Assembly (NCBI GenBank): GCA_963556495.2
Contig: OY747700.1
Location: 5,204,020 to 5,268,019 of the forward strand
DNA length: 64,000 nucleotides
From: Valencia hispanica
Lineage: Eukaryota > Chordata > Actinopteri > Cyprinodontiformes > Valenciidae
Direction: 5' to 3'
Position 1 is the first letter of the stretch. Each line of letters begins with the position of its first letter. Made by a program: the position numbers and the translations under genes. The notes under the pieces were generated by a model. The model saw only the letters and a list, made by a program, of their open reading frames with translations. It searched no databases and was not told the origin of the DNA. This document shows, piece by piece, positions 10,006 to 21,583 of this stretch.

Positions 10006-11179
10006 CTGAATAAAAACAGGACAAGTAAGTGAACAGTGAGCTATTTATAGAAAAAAAAGAAGAAAGATAAAATGCTATAAATATGCAGACTTAATATGGC
10101 TGAAAGTAGGAGTCAAATAGTGAGAAACATTTAAATAGTCAAATCAAGCAGTTAAAAGAACATGTTACGTCTGTTTTTTTCAGTGATGCCTTTAGTGGTT
10201 CTCTCCTGGGCTTAAAATAGAAATGAATAAGTGACATCAATGCATTAGCATAGTTAATTTTGTAGTAATGTCCTGAGTTCATTTTTATGTTGATGTAATT
10301 CTCAGTCATACAGGACATAGAGTCTTGAGAGTTAAAAAAAATATAAAGGCAAGTGTGAGGAGATAATTCCAGTTTCCTGGAATTGCATTGAGTGGAATGG
10401 AGTGATTTATACGAATAATTAACTGAAGCAATAATTACATTTGCCTAAGTCGGAAAGCACAAACAAATGACTGAAAAAGCAAAAATATTTGTACCGTTTT
10501 AGAATAATTGTACCTTTGTTCTATTGGCTAGGCAGTCAGAAAGGATATTGCATCACAAATGATGCAAATCTAAAATAAACTATATAACAAAAAAAGAAAA
10601 TAATAAACTAAGAACATTTCTTTTATCTAATCATGCATATTTTCAAACTGCATCTAAAGCCAATCAAGAATGAACAGGCTTCCTGAAGATTTCAGCCAGC
10701 CTGCAAGGTTTAAACAAACATGGCAGCACACAGTCAAGGGTATAGCCGGGTCACTAAATCACAATATCATTTTCACCTGTGGCAACAATTTAAAAACAAG
10801 CCACCATGTGAAAATATACATATTTATTCAGCCCAGCAGCAGGAGGGTTTCTGTTGTAATTCTGCAGGCTCATATTAATTTGGCATGCTAAATCTGCTCT
10901 CATTCACACTTTAGAAGCCCAAAATAGGCTAAATGATATTGTTAGAAAAGGTCATTTAAAGCATGAGTTCCCCAGGTGAATTTGAGTTTAATCTGCAGTG
11001 AACACTTGACACATTTCTTATTGCTACCTTGCGAAAAGAAATCTATGTTAAATGAACCTGTTAGAAGTCCAATTATTTTCAACCTCAACAGCAACTTAAA
11101 CTTCTTAAGTTTCCAAGAAAATGTGTTATTTAGCATATCAAACTTGCCTGCATTAGTGCTTTAAGGACACAAGTACCAA
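10006..11179. other. Intron of NLR gene, no feature recognised
   Basis: Intronic sequence between LRR exons 1 and 2. AT-rich, with scattered open frames under 80 codons that lack family resemblance or splice context. I see no named repeat. Confidence 0.5.
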
Positions 11180-11930
11180 AAAGTCAAAAGAATTTTAAAG
11201 ATCCACAGCAAGATGCCCTACTGACACATACTGGTAGTTTCAAAATATATAGCATGACAGCAGAATAAGGATGGCTTTGTGGTGTGTGGACAACAGCTTG
11301 ATCCTCAACACCTATAAGACAAAATAACCTGACCTCCAGCACATCTGCATCAACAGGGAGTGAGTGGAGAGGGTTTCTACATTCTAGTTCCTGGTTGTGC
11401 ACATGGACCTCCAATGGAGCTCTAATACATGTCCTTTTGGGCCATCAGTGTCTATGTTTTGGAGGATCCTCTAGAGGTTTAACAATGAATAAGGACCTAC
11501 TTACTATCTTCTATCAATGCTCCACTGAGAGTGTTCTGACATATGGCAATTCTGTGTGGCACACAAATTCACCCAGCTAATGGGACATTAACATTTCCCA
11601 GAAAATCATTGACCATCCTCTTCCTGTCTTGAAGGACTTCTACAAAACCTAGTGTTGCAGGAAGGCACACACCATGTTGAAGGACTGCAGACAGACACCA
11701 GATGTTTGAGCTACCTCTGGCAGGAGATTCTGATTGGTAAGGTCAGCGACAAATAGACTAAGGGACGACCTTAGCAACACGGGCAACAGGGTTATCAGGG
11801 TACAAAGATTTCATCTAATCAGTTGCCTCCTTTTAACAACAAGATATATGCTAAACATATTTTACACTTTGCACTATTGTGTTGGCACATATTGCTTTTT
11901 TTAATCTGCACTTGCAAGTTATTTAAAAAC
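11180..11930 (+). mobile_element. Very degenerate LINE 3' region
   Basis: A decayed remnant of a CR1/Rex-like reverse-transcriptase 3' half. A plus-strand frame near 11490-11575 still reads DLLTIFYQCSTESVLTYGNS followed by VWH, matching the post-RT segment seen in such elements (FYxxxxESVLTY...W). Upstream pieces correspond to the DFRRN-L...GVH region but are broken by stops and indels. No function is expected. Confidence 0.6.
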
Positions 11931-12203
11931 AATGTATATTTTATTCTGCAGATGCAATTCTGCAGCTGGATTTACAATTGTCCCTGAATTCATTCTGTTG
12001 TGTAGTGCTAGTATTTTGACATTTGGACAAAAGATTAAAAACATATATAGGCCTATGTATTTTTTGTTTTTGGGTGTGTTTTTTTATTTTTTTTATAAAA
12101 GAAGAAAAAAATCAAACATCTGAATCCTTTTATAAATAAATACACTTAAAAGGTATCAATGACAGACTTCAGCAGAAAAAAACAAAAGCTTCAGTGAACT
12201 GAC

Positions 12204-12380
12204 CTCAGGGCCTTGACCCTGCAGTTTGAACTCTCCAGCCCAGCACACAGATGCTTCAACCCAGAGTCTTTCATGTTGTCGTTAACACTCAGTTCCAGCT
12301 CTGTCAGATGGGAGGGATTGGACTTCAGAGCTGAAGCCACAACTTCACAGTGAGTATCTGAGAGTCCACATCTAACTAAT
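12204..12380 (-). CDS. nlrc3-like: NLR gene LRR exon 1 (NLRC3-like)
   Basis: First LRR exon after the NACHT exon, 177 bp, acceptor TCTAATCACAG before 12380 and donor GTCAGT after 12204. It takes one base to complete the Arg codon left open by the NACHT exon (CG plus A) and ends AG. The protein reads LVRCGLSDTHCEVVASALKS, then NPSHLTELELS, then MKDSGLKHLCAGLESSNCRV. This is the H-C-E-V-V type unit that normally comes first in fish NLR-C genes, which supports the exon order. All structural Leu and Asn/Cys positions are present. Confidence 0.88.
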
Positions 12381-12739
12381 CTGTGATTAGACAAAATTTA
12401 AGATTACTTAAAATTAAATATGTTAATCTGTTTGATAGACAGATTCAAATGATATACTGACCAAACAGTGACATTATGTGTTAAACATCACATTACATTC
12501 ATGATTAATCTCAACCCATTTTAGTGTTTAACATGACTCAAAAGTATTTTTCATATTTGCAGACTTAGATTTTTTTTTTGCTTCAATTTGCAGATGTCGA
12601 AGTGAAAATCTCATTACATTTGAACTTCCTTTATGCCACTGGAAATGCTAGTAAGACAACATTTACACAAAACCACATTTAACCTTACAAATTGGACCTA
12701 AGTGAGGTACAATATAATGAAACATCCACCTATCGTGCC

Positions 12740-13000
12740 CTGCGATGGACTGGCGACCTGTCCAAGGTGTTCCCCGCCTCTCGCCCTGTGACTGCTGGAG
12801 ATAGGCACCAGCTCCCCCTGCAACCCTGCATAGGATGGACGGTTACAGAAAATGGATGGACGATGGATGGATCAACTTATCGTCTATACCCGCTTATCCT
12901 TGCAGGCTCACGGGAGGGCTTGTGTTTATCTCCAGCAGTCATTGGGCAGGTGGCGGGATACACCCTGGACAGGTCAACAGTCCAGCACAGGCCAATTACG
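12740..13000 (+). mobile_element. LINE (RTE-like) 3' end with GGAT tail
   Basis: The words TGCCCTGCGATGGACTGGCG, ACCTGTCCAAGGTGT, CTGGAGATAGGCACCAGC and GATGGACGGTTACAGAAAAT, ending in GGATGG units near 12845-12872, are the typical 3' end of fish RTE-type LINEs. A related second piece follows (about 12885-12990, with GGGATACACCCTGGACAGGT). The insertion is truncated and carries no frame. It lies in the intron between the NACHT exon and LRR exon 1. Confidence 0.75.
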
Positions 13001-13079
13001 AGACACGTGGGTCAAGCAATCAACACACTCGTGCCAAGGCGCATTTTACAGTAATAAATAAAGTCATATTTTTCTATAA

Positions 13080-13290
13080 AACTTTGTTTATAAAGCGCTT
13101 TTTTATATAAAGATTGCAACTCAAAGTGCTTTAGGCTAAAAATGACGAGCTGGAAAATGGTTGAAAAGGACGCATGAAGGGCGATAGAGAAATCGCCCCA
13201 AGGCTGGTGTGAGGGCGGGCAAGATAATATCTGGTGGTGACATTGGCAGTGTGATTTCTCTGCCACAAGGGGGCGCTGCTGTAAGCTTTG
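13080..13290. other. Intronic repeat scrap
   Basis: Contains TATAAAGCGCTTTTTTATATA followed by CTCAAAGTGCTTTAGGC, the pattern of a LINE/SINE 3' tail, then sequence of unknown origin. No gene seen. Confidence 0.35.
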
Positions 13291-13502
13291 TCTGTAAATT
13301 TTTTTTGTAAACCTAATAAGTTATTTGTTTCCAGTCTGGTTCTAAACTTGTTTGTGCAATATTGTATTTTTGTTTAGTATAACAATGCCTCAAATTGTTA
13401 ATATTGGCATTATAATAATCAGTATTTCACATAGTACTGTTATCCAGCTGTTTATGCTTTATTGTTTTGGGATGATTATTGAAAATGACTTGATAAGCTA
13501 TA

Positions 13503-13704
13503 TGCACAGCTCCACTACTTCCTGAACTAAGTACAGCCCTTTTATTTCCTGTCTGTATTGGACAAACTGATCAATCCAGGTGTGTCTGACCTCAGTAGTC
13601 ACAACAACAATGGTCAGACACACCTGGATTGATCAGTTTGTCCAATGATGTAAGACAGGAAATAAAAGAGCTGTACTTAGTTCAGGAAATAGTGGAGTTG
13701 TGCA
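13503..13704. repeat. Long near-perfect hairpin (foldback MITE-like)
   Basis: Arms of about 90 bp at 13503-13591 and 13612-13704 are inverted copies around a 20-nt loop. Matching words are CTTCCTGAACTAAGTACAG against CTGTACTTAGTTCAGGAA, and ACAAACTGATCAATCCAGGT against CACCTGGATTGATCAGTTTG. Only a few mismatches and small indels interrupt the stem (around CTGTCTGTATTGG versus CCAATGATGTAAGACAG). There is no coding capacity. It could be a foldback transposon, or a transcribed hairpin because it sits in an NLR intron. Confidence 0.85.
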
Positions 13705-13798
13705 CAAAGCTCAGAAAGCACAAGTTTGATTAAAAAAAAAAAAGAAAAAAAAATCAAAGCCCCACCAAGAATATTTTTCGCCAGTACGCCACTGACTA

Positions 13799-14935
13799 TC
13801 AGGAAGTCCACAAAATGCCATTAAAAGACTTCAGTTGATCCAAAATGCGGCAGCAAGAGTTCTGATGAATATTAAAAAGAGAGATCACATTTCTCCTGTT
13901 TTAGCTTCCCTTCATTGGCTGCCTGTTAAATCCAGAATAGAATTTAAGATCCTCCTTCTTACACATAAAGCCCATAATAATCAGCTCCATCATACATCAG
14001 AGATCTAATTGGTCCTTATGTTCCTAACAGAGCACTTTGCTCTCAGACTGCAGGTTTACTTGTAGTTCCTAGGATTTCTAAAAGTAGAATGGGAGGCAGA
14101 TCTTTTAGTTATCAGGCTCCTCTCCTGTGGAACCAGCTCCCAGCTTTAGTCCGTGAGGCAGACACTCTGTTTACTTTTAAGGCCAGGCTTAAAACTTTCC
14201 TTTTTGATAAAGCTTATAGTTAGAGTGGCTTAGGTCATCCTGAGCTATCTCTGTAGTTATGCTGCTATAGGCTTAGACTGCTGGAGGACAGACTTACCAA
14301 TTTTCTGCACTCTGCTACTTCCTTTTCTCTTACTACTCTCCAGTTGTATTACAGTACATTCTGTTATTTCGACTGTTAACTTTGTTTTCTCTCTCAGTGT
14401 TTTTCTCTCCATAGAAGATATACCTGGTCTGGTATCCTGCTTGGCTGCAATGCCCTGTTGGACGGGGGGCATCGACTGGGATGATGCTCCCAGTAACTGA
14501 ACATCCACCGTATCCTGTTATCAACTTTTTACTTTCTGTAACATAGAAAGTTCTCTTATATCAGATCTTCTGTTCCTTCTGTGTCTCTGCTCTGTCTTCT
14601 CAAACCCCCAGACGGTCGTGGCAGATGGCCGCTCCTACTGAGCCTGGTTCTGTTGGAGGTTTCTTCCTGTTAAAGGGGAGTTTTTCCTCTCCACCGTCGC
14701 TACATGCTTGCTCAGTATGAGGGATTGCTGAAGGATTGCTGTGGTTGGAAAGTCTGCATCAACGGGGCCCAACCTCACGCCAATGACTGACGCAATCTGC
14801 TGGGATTCCTTAATTAGGAAACTTAAACTGATTGGAATGTTTGTATAAATGTATTGAAATGACTTCTTGTTAAGTGCCTTGAGATGACATCTGTTGTGAA
14901 TCTGCGCTATATAAATAAACGAAATTGAATTGAAC
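13799..14935 (+). mobile_element. L2-like LINE, 5'-truncated copy (family A)
   Basis: It starts inside the C-terminal RT region (words ATGCCATTAAAAGACTTCA and GATCCAAAATGCGGCAGC) and runs through a long 3' UTR to the tail GCGCTATATAAATAAACGAA followed by ATTGAATTGAA. The matching copy on the minus strand at 53976-55080 lets the two be aligned over about 1.1 kb. The RT frame is broken. It is an intronic insertion in the NLR gene. Confidence 0.85.
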
Positions 14936-15144
14936 TTTTGTACTGGCTCATGAGTTGTCTCTTGTAGCTTTAGCTTTTCTAAAGCTAAAGTAGCTTTAGA
15001 AAAGAAATTTTCTATAGGTTCCAGAGATACTTTTCACTAAACCCACATTTCTTTAAAAAAAAAAAAATTGGTCTGATGTAATATTCTAATTTTTGAAGAA
15101 GCAGTGTCTAGACAGAGAGACACTTGTTCAATCTTTAGATGCTA

Positions 15145-16025
15145 AATTGTAAATGGCCTCCATTTGTATGTTGCTTTTTCAGTCAGAGGACCACAAAGCG
15201 CTTTACACTACATTCAGTCATTCACGCACACATTCACACGCTGATGGTGGCAAGCTACTACCGTAATTTTAGGACTATTGAGCCGCATGTTTTCATGTTG
15301 TAACATGAGATGTTTATATAGAAAGACAGTATAGGGAAGATTTTTTGCTTTGTTCCAATTGCCTCCACCAGGAGGTAATGTTTTCGTGCCAGTCTGTCTG
15401 TTAGCAACCTAACTCAAAAAGTTACCGATGGATTTTGATTAAATTGTCGGGAAATGTCCCCTATGGGACCAGAAACAACTGAATAAACTTTGGGGTTGAT
15501 CCACCCACCGACCTGCGGTGCTAACCTCCACTCCTCTCCCGTGTCCTTCTTTGATGGCCAGCTCGATTGCCTTTAACTTTAAAGCTGCATCATATGCATT
15601 TATTCGTGTGTTTTTCATGATGAGGGTGCGTGCATGATGTGCAAAATAACAGTTCAAAATCAAAACATGACAGTGTCTTCTTTGGCACATAATCTTTCCC
15701 CACGTGTCTGTCTCACTTTTGCGCTTCCTGCTATAGTGCCCCCCCCCCCCCCCCGGAGGGTGTTAGCCTGTAAAAATCTATGAATTAGCCGCATCGTTGT
15801 ATAGGACCTTGGGTCCTAAGCGTGTGAAAAAAGTAGCGGCTTATAGTCCAAAAATTACGGTACATTGTAGCCACAGCTGCCCTGACCACCACCAGCAGGC
15901 AAGGTGGGTGAAGTGTCTTGCCCAAGGACACAACGTCTGAAACTGACAGAGTGGGGATTCGAACTGGCAATCCACCGATTAAGGGATAAATTCCAACCAC
16001 CGGAGCCATGGTCGCCCCAGTTACC
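15145..16025 (-). mobile_element. SINE-like repeat split by a TIR element
   Basis: Minus-strand relative of the SINE at 36440-36750. The 3' side is at 15145-15258 (GTAAATGGCCTCCATTTGTA, AAAGCGCTTTACAC, CATTCACACGCTGATGG). The 5' side, at 15863-16025, has GTGTCTTGCCCAAGGACAC and the tRNA-like GGGGATTCGAACTGGC. The two halves join if the segment 15261-15860 is removed. Confidence 0.7.
15261..15860. mobile_element. Non-autonomous TIR element with TA flanks
   Basis: Terminal inverted repeats of about 25 bp: left CCGTAATTTTAGGACTATTG, right (reverse-complemented) CCGTAATTTTTGGACTATAA, both followed by GCCGC. TA is present on each side (15259-15260 and 15861-15862). It sits inside a SINE. The interior has a run of 18 C (about 15739-15756) and no transposase. 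A TA target fits Tc1/mariner-type mobilisation, but the superfamily is inferred only. Confidence 0.8.
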
Positions 16026-16181
16026 TTAATTGACTGGACTTAGATCAACTATTTTTATATAGTATAGATTGTCAGTGGTTATTGGCTGTAATATTTCGAC
16101 TTTCTCTGCTTCATTGATTAAACCTATGAGAAAATATTACTTAATATTTCTGACTCATAATGTTAACACATCTGGACTCAC

Positions 16182-17967
16182 CGAGCCTTTCTGCAGTTCC
16201 TCACAAGTGGAATCAGTCTGCGCCGTCCCTCCTCAGATGCTCTGTACTTCCACAGGTCCAACTCATCCAGAACCTCTTCTGACATCCCCAACATGTAGGC
16301 CAGAGCGGAGCACTGGATCTCTGAGAGTTTCTTCCCCGATCTTTTCTCAGTCTTCAGAAATTCTTGAATTTCCAGATAAACTGAAAGTTCCTTCATCTCC
16401 ATCAGACAATGAAAGATGTTGATGCTTCTGTCCGAAGAGATATCCTCAGTGTTCAACTCATTTAGATTTTTAATTATTGTCTGAATGGTTTCCGAGCTGG
16501 TCTCTGTCTGACTCTGACCTAATAGTCTCTGGTTGGACACCACAGAGAGGCCATGAAGGAAGCGAACAAACAGGTCCAGGTGGCCATTTTCACTACTTAG
16601 TGACTTCTCTACAACCTTTTTCATGAAGTCCGCCAGAGAGAATTTGTTGGATGTTTTTCCCAGGAACTTCTCCACCTCCTCTGTGTTCCTGGTGGTGAAA
16701 CAGTGGAACATGTAGACTGCACCCAGAAACTCCTGGATGCTCAGATGAACAAAGCAGTAGACTGGTTTCTGGAAGATCACACTCTCTCTTTTGAAGATCT
16801 CTGTACAAACTCCTGAGTACACCGAGGCCTCTGTGACATCCAGACCACAATGCTCCAGGTCTTCTTGGTAGAACATGATGTTTCCTTTCTCCAGCTGTTC
16901 CAACGCCAGCCTCCCCAGCTTCAGAAGAACTTCCCTGTCAGCCTCCATCAGCTCCTGTGGACTTGTCTCATGTCCTCCATGGTACTTGTTCTTCTTGCTC
17001 TTTGTCTGGACCAGCAGGAAGTGTGAGTACATGTCAGTCATGGTCTTGGGCAGCTCTCCTCTCTGCTCTGTGGTCAACATGTTCTCCAGAACTGTAGCAG
17101 TGATCCAGCAGAAGACTGGGATTGCACACATGATATGGAGGCTCCTGGAGGTCTTGATGTGGGAGATGATTCTGCTGGACAGCTCTTCATCACAGAACTT
17201 CCTCCTGAAGTACTTCTCCTTCTGGGCGTCGGTGAAGCCTCGTACTTCTGTTACCCTGGCGACGCATGAAGGAGGGATCCGATTGGCCGCCGCAGGTCTG
17301 GAAGTTATCCAGACGAAAGCCGAGGGAAGCAGGTTCCCCTTGATGAGGTTTGTCAGCAGAACGTCGACCGATGACTTCTGTGTGACGTCAGAAACCAGCC
17401 GACTGTTGATGAAGTCCAGAGAAAGTCTGCTTTCATCCAGGCCGTCAAAGATGAAGAGAAGTTTCCAGACAGCCAGCTTCTCTGCTGGGAGCTTCTGGAG
17501 AGTTGGATGGAAAACATGGAGCAGCGTGAGAAGACTGTGCTGCTCACCTCTGATCAAGTTCAGCTCCCTGAAGGAAAGCAGAACCACCACACTGACATCT
17601 TGGTTCTCCAAGCCCTCTGCCCAGTCCAGAGTGAACTTCTGCACTGAGAAGGTTTTTCCAACACCAGCGACGCCGTTGGTCAGAACCACTCTGATGGCTC
17701 CATGTTGGTCAGGTAAGACTTTAAAGATGTCCTGGCACCTGATTGGACGGTCATGGATCTTCTGGATCTTGGAAGCCGTCTCCAGCTGCTTCACCTCATG
17801 TTGGGTATTAACCTCTTCACTCTGTCCCTCTGTGATGTAGAGATCAGTGTAGATCCTGTTGAGGAGGGTTCTACTTCCTGTTTCATCAACTCCTTCAGTC
17901 ACACATTCACATCTCATCCTCAGACTGATCTTATGTTCCTCTAAAACCTCCTGCAGACCAACATCTG
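16182..17967 (-). CDS. nlrc3-like: NLR gene FISNA-NACHT exon (NLRC3-like)
   Basis: The main 1,786-bp exon, acceptor TTTTTTCAG before 17967 and donor GTGAGT after 16182. After the splice the protein begins [20 protein letters not shown], the FISNA segment that precedes NACHT in fish NLR-C proteins. The NACHT ATPase follows, with Walker A GVAGVGKT (about residue 98 of the exon product), sensor-like [10 protein letters not shown], and Walker [13 protein letters not shown] about 70 residues later. Then come [17 protein letters not shown] and the winged-helix/NAD2 region ([20 protein letters not shown]). NACHT binds ATP to drive oligomerisation of cytosolic sensors. There is no stop, and both Walker motifs are intact. 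The exon length (595 codons) is usual for this family. The acceptor is a CAGCAG tandem, so Ala-Asp or Asp may start the exon. Paralogue identity cannot be set among the many fish NLRC3-like copies. Confidence 0.93.
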
Positions 17968-18339
17968 CTGAAAAAACAGAACAAATTAGGACAAAAGAAA
18001 AAGTCTTCCTTGTTGAAGTAACAAAACAGTTGAAGAAACATGTTCAGGTCATTTTGGTTTGTTCTATCATTCTTTTTCACCTCCCACATCACCACCCTTG
18101 ACAATGCAGGTGTCACTATGAACTTCCTACCACATCTTTAGAGATTACAGAGTGTGGACCGTCTTATTTTAAATTTTATTCTGTATTACAGTAACATGAA
18201 TTTGAGGACATTTACATATGGCCTTGTAGGCCTTTCATGGTTTGTCAACAGGTCCTTAGTTAACTTGTGTTAAGAGATGTTCTATTGTCCAATTATAGCA
18301 TCATGTTTTCAGACACACCCTATCCAGTCAAACAAAAAA

Positions 18340-18660
18340 CAGGTTCGTCAAATTAACACCATTCTAAATGTAAATCTGCCATGGGGTATTAATTGCATAC
18401 AGGGACAACTTGGCCCAGCAAGGGTTAGAGGTTGCTTAGTCAAAGTGGGAGACATGACCAACCAAGAGTGGTTGAGAATGAAAGGACTAAGATCCTCTGG
18501 GACTTCCAGAAACAGAGTGAATAAAAGGTGCTGGCTAACCAACAGAACATTGTGCAGAAACCCCCAAAGTAGGGGAGTTACTGCTGCAGAATCCAGGAAC
18601 AATCTCTGGGATGTCTTTCCAGGAGATTGCAGTCCCAAGTACCGTTTAAATAAGAACCGT
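18340..18660 (+). mobile_element. Degenerate LINE fragment
   Basis: A plus-strand frame retains LRSSGTSRNRVN-like debris from a segment of the form KILWDFQxQTD (DNA words ACTAAGATCCTCTGGGACTT and GGCTAACCAACAGAACATTG), seen in some vertebrate LINEs. Stops and frameshifts destroy it. The 202-codon open frame spanning it (18277-18885) is not a host gene in my reading. Confidence 0.5.
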
Positions 18661-19369
18661 CAAGTTTCCAGGCCTCTGACAGAGGACTGGGAGCTTGAGA
18701 TGGAACCAGATGGAGGGTTCTGCTTGAGGTTTGACTTCGAATCCCCAAGGATAAAAAAACTTCATACAACTAAAAAACATTACCTACGTGCCATACACTA
18801 CCAAACAACATCACCCCCAAAAGAGATCACCACCACCATGCAAGCAGGAATTGTCCCGGCCCAGAGGGCAAAAACGACAACCTAAGGCATGGAGAAAGGC
18901 AAGTGCATTAACCCATCTTGCTTTTCTGTACCACCCAGAGAGAGCCCTTATCACCACAGAAATCCTTCAACTAAACTTTCTGGCATGGAACGTACACAAA
19001 TGGAATCCAATCCTGACACCAGATTAAATAAATGGACTCCCAGAAACCATGAAACAGCCTATACGGCACACACAAACATTTTTTGCTTCTTCTTGATGGC
19101 TGCTGTCCTCCCATCAAATGAGAACGGACAGTGGTCCAACTGTTTATAAATGTAATATTGCACAAAAAAGAAGATGCACATATCTAAACTCAAAATGCAT
19201 TTAATTCAAAGGTATCTTTTCCGTTAAATAGAAAACAACAAATTTTAAACTTACAATTTCTAGTGTAAATACACTGAACATCAGTATTTATCCTTAATCA
19301 AGATTCTTTTCACGATGAAAGAAAAGCTATAGAATGGCCGAAATCGCACAGTGTGATATGTTTATCTGC

Positions 19370-19545
19370 TTTTAAGTGTATGTGCATGAGGGTTGGTTTG
19401 GGTGGAGGGGGGTATAACTGTGATCATGTTTTTAATTCTGTGGGGGAGGGATGGAAATGTGGTTTTATGTGGGGTAGTTTTAATCTGTAAAGCACTTTGA
19501 GATGCTTTGTACGAAAAGCGCTTTATAAATAAAGATTGATTCGAT
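19370..19545 (+). mobile_element. LINE/SINE 3' tail
   Basis: The words GTGGGGGAGGGATGGAAATG, AAAGCACTTTGAGATGC and GCGCTTTATAAATAAAGATT match the tail at 29740-29905. It is a solo 3' end without coding sequence. Confidence 0.65.
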
Positions 19546-19554
19546 TTGACATAA

Positions 19555-20740
19555 TTTGGGCTTCCACCTCATAAAACCCATGAAAACAGGAATTCAAAAA
19601 ATTTGAATACTGTAAAGAAATTAGCCCACATTTTACAGGGCATGAACGGTTTAAACTGAGTGTCAGACACGACTCATCTACTAAACTCAAAGCGCCTGCA
19701 CAGGTTTTCCCAGATGTCATTAAATTGCGTCACTTTGGTTCAATTGTCTCAGTTAAGTTCAATATGGGGAAGACAGCAGACTTGACAACTGGCCAGAATA
19801 ACATCATTGATCCCCTCCATAGGATGGGTAAGCCACAAAAGTTCATAGGAGGCTGGCTGATCACAGAGTGCTGTGTCCAAGCATATCAATGGAAAGTCTA
19901 GTGGAAGGGCAAAATGTGTCAGGAGAAAATGGACCAGCAGAAGAGCTGACCGTGGGCTTCACCTGATTATCAAACAGAGAAGATTCATCAATCTGGCAGT
20001 GAACCAGAAAGAGTCACAACTTCAAAAACCACCACATTCAGACACGTCTCAACTGGTCCATGGTAAAAGAAGGACTGGACTGTTGGCCAAAGATCCAAGG
20101 TCCTCTTTTCCCATGAAAGCAAAGTGTGCCTTTCATTCGGGAATCAAGGGCCAAGGGTTTGGACGAAGACGCGTGAGGAACAGAACCCAAGCCGCTTGAG
20201 GTCCAGTGTTAAATATCCACAGCCAGTCATGATATGGGGTGCAATGTCTGGTGCAGGTGTTAATAAACTCTGCTTCCCTAAATCCAAGGTCACCCCATCA
20301 GTCTGCCAGAATGTTTTAGAGGACTTCATGATTCTTTCTGCTGAGGATCTGTATGGAGATGCAGATTTCATCTTCCAGCAGGACCTGGCCCCTGCCCACA
20401 CCGCCAGAAGCACCAAAGCCTGGTTTGATCCCCATGATGAGATCACAGTGCTTGACTGGACAGCCAACTCACCTGACCTAAACTCTTATTGAGAATCTAC
20501 GGGGTATTATCAAGAGGAGAATGAGGGGCACCAGACCCAAAAACAAAGAGCTGACAGCAGGCATCAAGGAAATCTGGGCTTCCATAACTCCCAGGCAATG
20601 CCACAGGCCGATGGCCTCAATGCCACAGGCCGATTGCCTCAATGCCACAGCACATCGAGGCAGTGATTAAGACAAAGGGATTTTTGGAAGGGTCTGTAGT
20701 TGCAGGAACTTAGGAAGCAATACAAACCATAGAAAAGCCA
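19555..20740 (+). mobile_element. Tc1-like DNA transposon, decayed
   Basis: Transposase remnants in two frames: an N-terminal part at 19873-20199 and a catalytic part at 20124-20492 with VMIWGAMSGAGV, FQQDLAPAHTARSTKAW and DWTANSPDLN. After a frameshift near 20487 come the words IENLRGIIKRRM. The DDE pattern is partly visible (the Asp of QQD and the Glu of IEN). Frameshifts and stops make it inactive. Terminal repeats are not clear to me, so the ends are approximate. Confidence 0.8.
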
Positions 20741-21347
20741 AATCTTAATTTCTTGGAAGTCTCTTGCTTAAAGTCAGTGACACAGTATGGTGTTGGTTAA
20801 CAGTATTTAAGTATAGAAATATATCCTTTCACTTTGTAAGGGAAGTTTACAAGCATCTGAAACTCAAGTTGTTGGACTCCAAACTGAACTCAATGGAACC
20901 GTTCCTAAATCATAACATGATGTCTGTTGTTTCCCTCCCAAAGAGTCATCATTAAAATAAATTAGCCTCCATGAATTACTGACACAAGCCAGCATTCAAC
21001 GAATATAGTCCAGCCTAAATGGATTGCTTTAGGAGTTGTGTTTGACCAAAATTACTAACCAATCCTTTGCATTTAATTTAAAAATCTGCATTTATAAGTC
21101 ATATTGGCTGGGGATGATCAAGATCAATATTTGCACAGTTCTAAAGAAGTTTAGATGTTGCTTGATTTTTGTGAACATTCTGTGAAAATGTGAACGTTCT
21201 TATTAAATCTCTGCAGGAAAAAGATTTGATCCAGATGCTTTCACACTCAGCATGTAGACCATCATTAAGTTCCATTATTATGAGAGGTGACTCCACTCTT
21301 TATCCTGTATGACACAAGTTGTATTAATGGAGTTACACACATCTTAC

Positions 21348-21583
21348 CTGGCATAGAGCTGCATTGACCGTCTCTCTGCTTTTCAACTCTTCTTCTGGAT
21401 GTTGTTTCGCAGTGGGGACAGGAGAATTGCCCTGATAATGCAGACTGGTCCCAGTATGAGGTCAAACACTGTCTACAGATCGGGTGCTCACAGCTGGTAG
21501 AAACTGGATCCTTCAAGACATCCTGACACAAAGTACAACAAGACGGCTGCTCCTCCACACAAACGCCGCTTATTTTCTTCCCT
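21348..21583 (-). CDS. nlrc3-like: NLR gene RING-finger exon (NLRC3-like)
   Basis: A 236-bp exon with acceptor TTTTTTAAG before 21583 and donor GTAAGATG after 21348. The first base completes Arg with the preceding exon; the last base begins the Ala/Asp codon of the NACHT exon. The protein contains CCTLCQDVLKDPVSTSCEHP, then ICRQCLTSYWDQSA and SCPHC. That is a complete C3HC4 RING (C-x2-C...C-x-H-x2-C-x2-C...C-x2-C), followed by a basic RRRVEKQR tail. RINGs of this kind bind E2 enzymes in ubiquitin ligases, and N-terminal RING-like exons occur in fish NLR-C genes. All eight metal ligands are present. The ATG pair just upstream (21601-21603) lies in frame but would give no N-terminal exons; I prefer splicing. 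Confidence 0.85.

Noticed and set aside
16875..17840. 321-codon plus-strand open frame
   Set aside because: Antisense to the NACHT exon, which has intact Walker motifs and correct splice sites on the minus strand.
18277..18885. 202-codon plus-strand open frame
   Set aside because: Overlaps a decayed LINE segment and has no domain, codon periodicity I can recognise, or splice context. Treated as transposon debris in an NLR intron.
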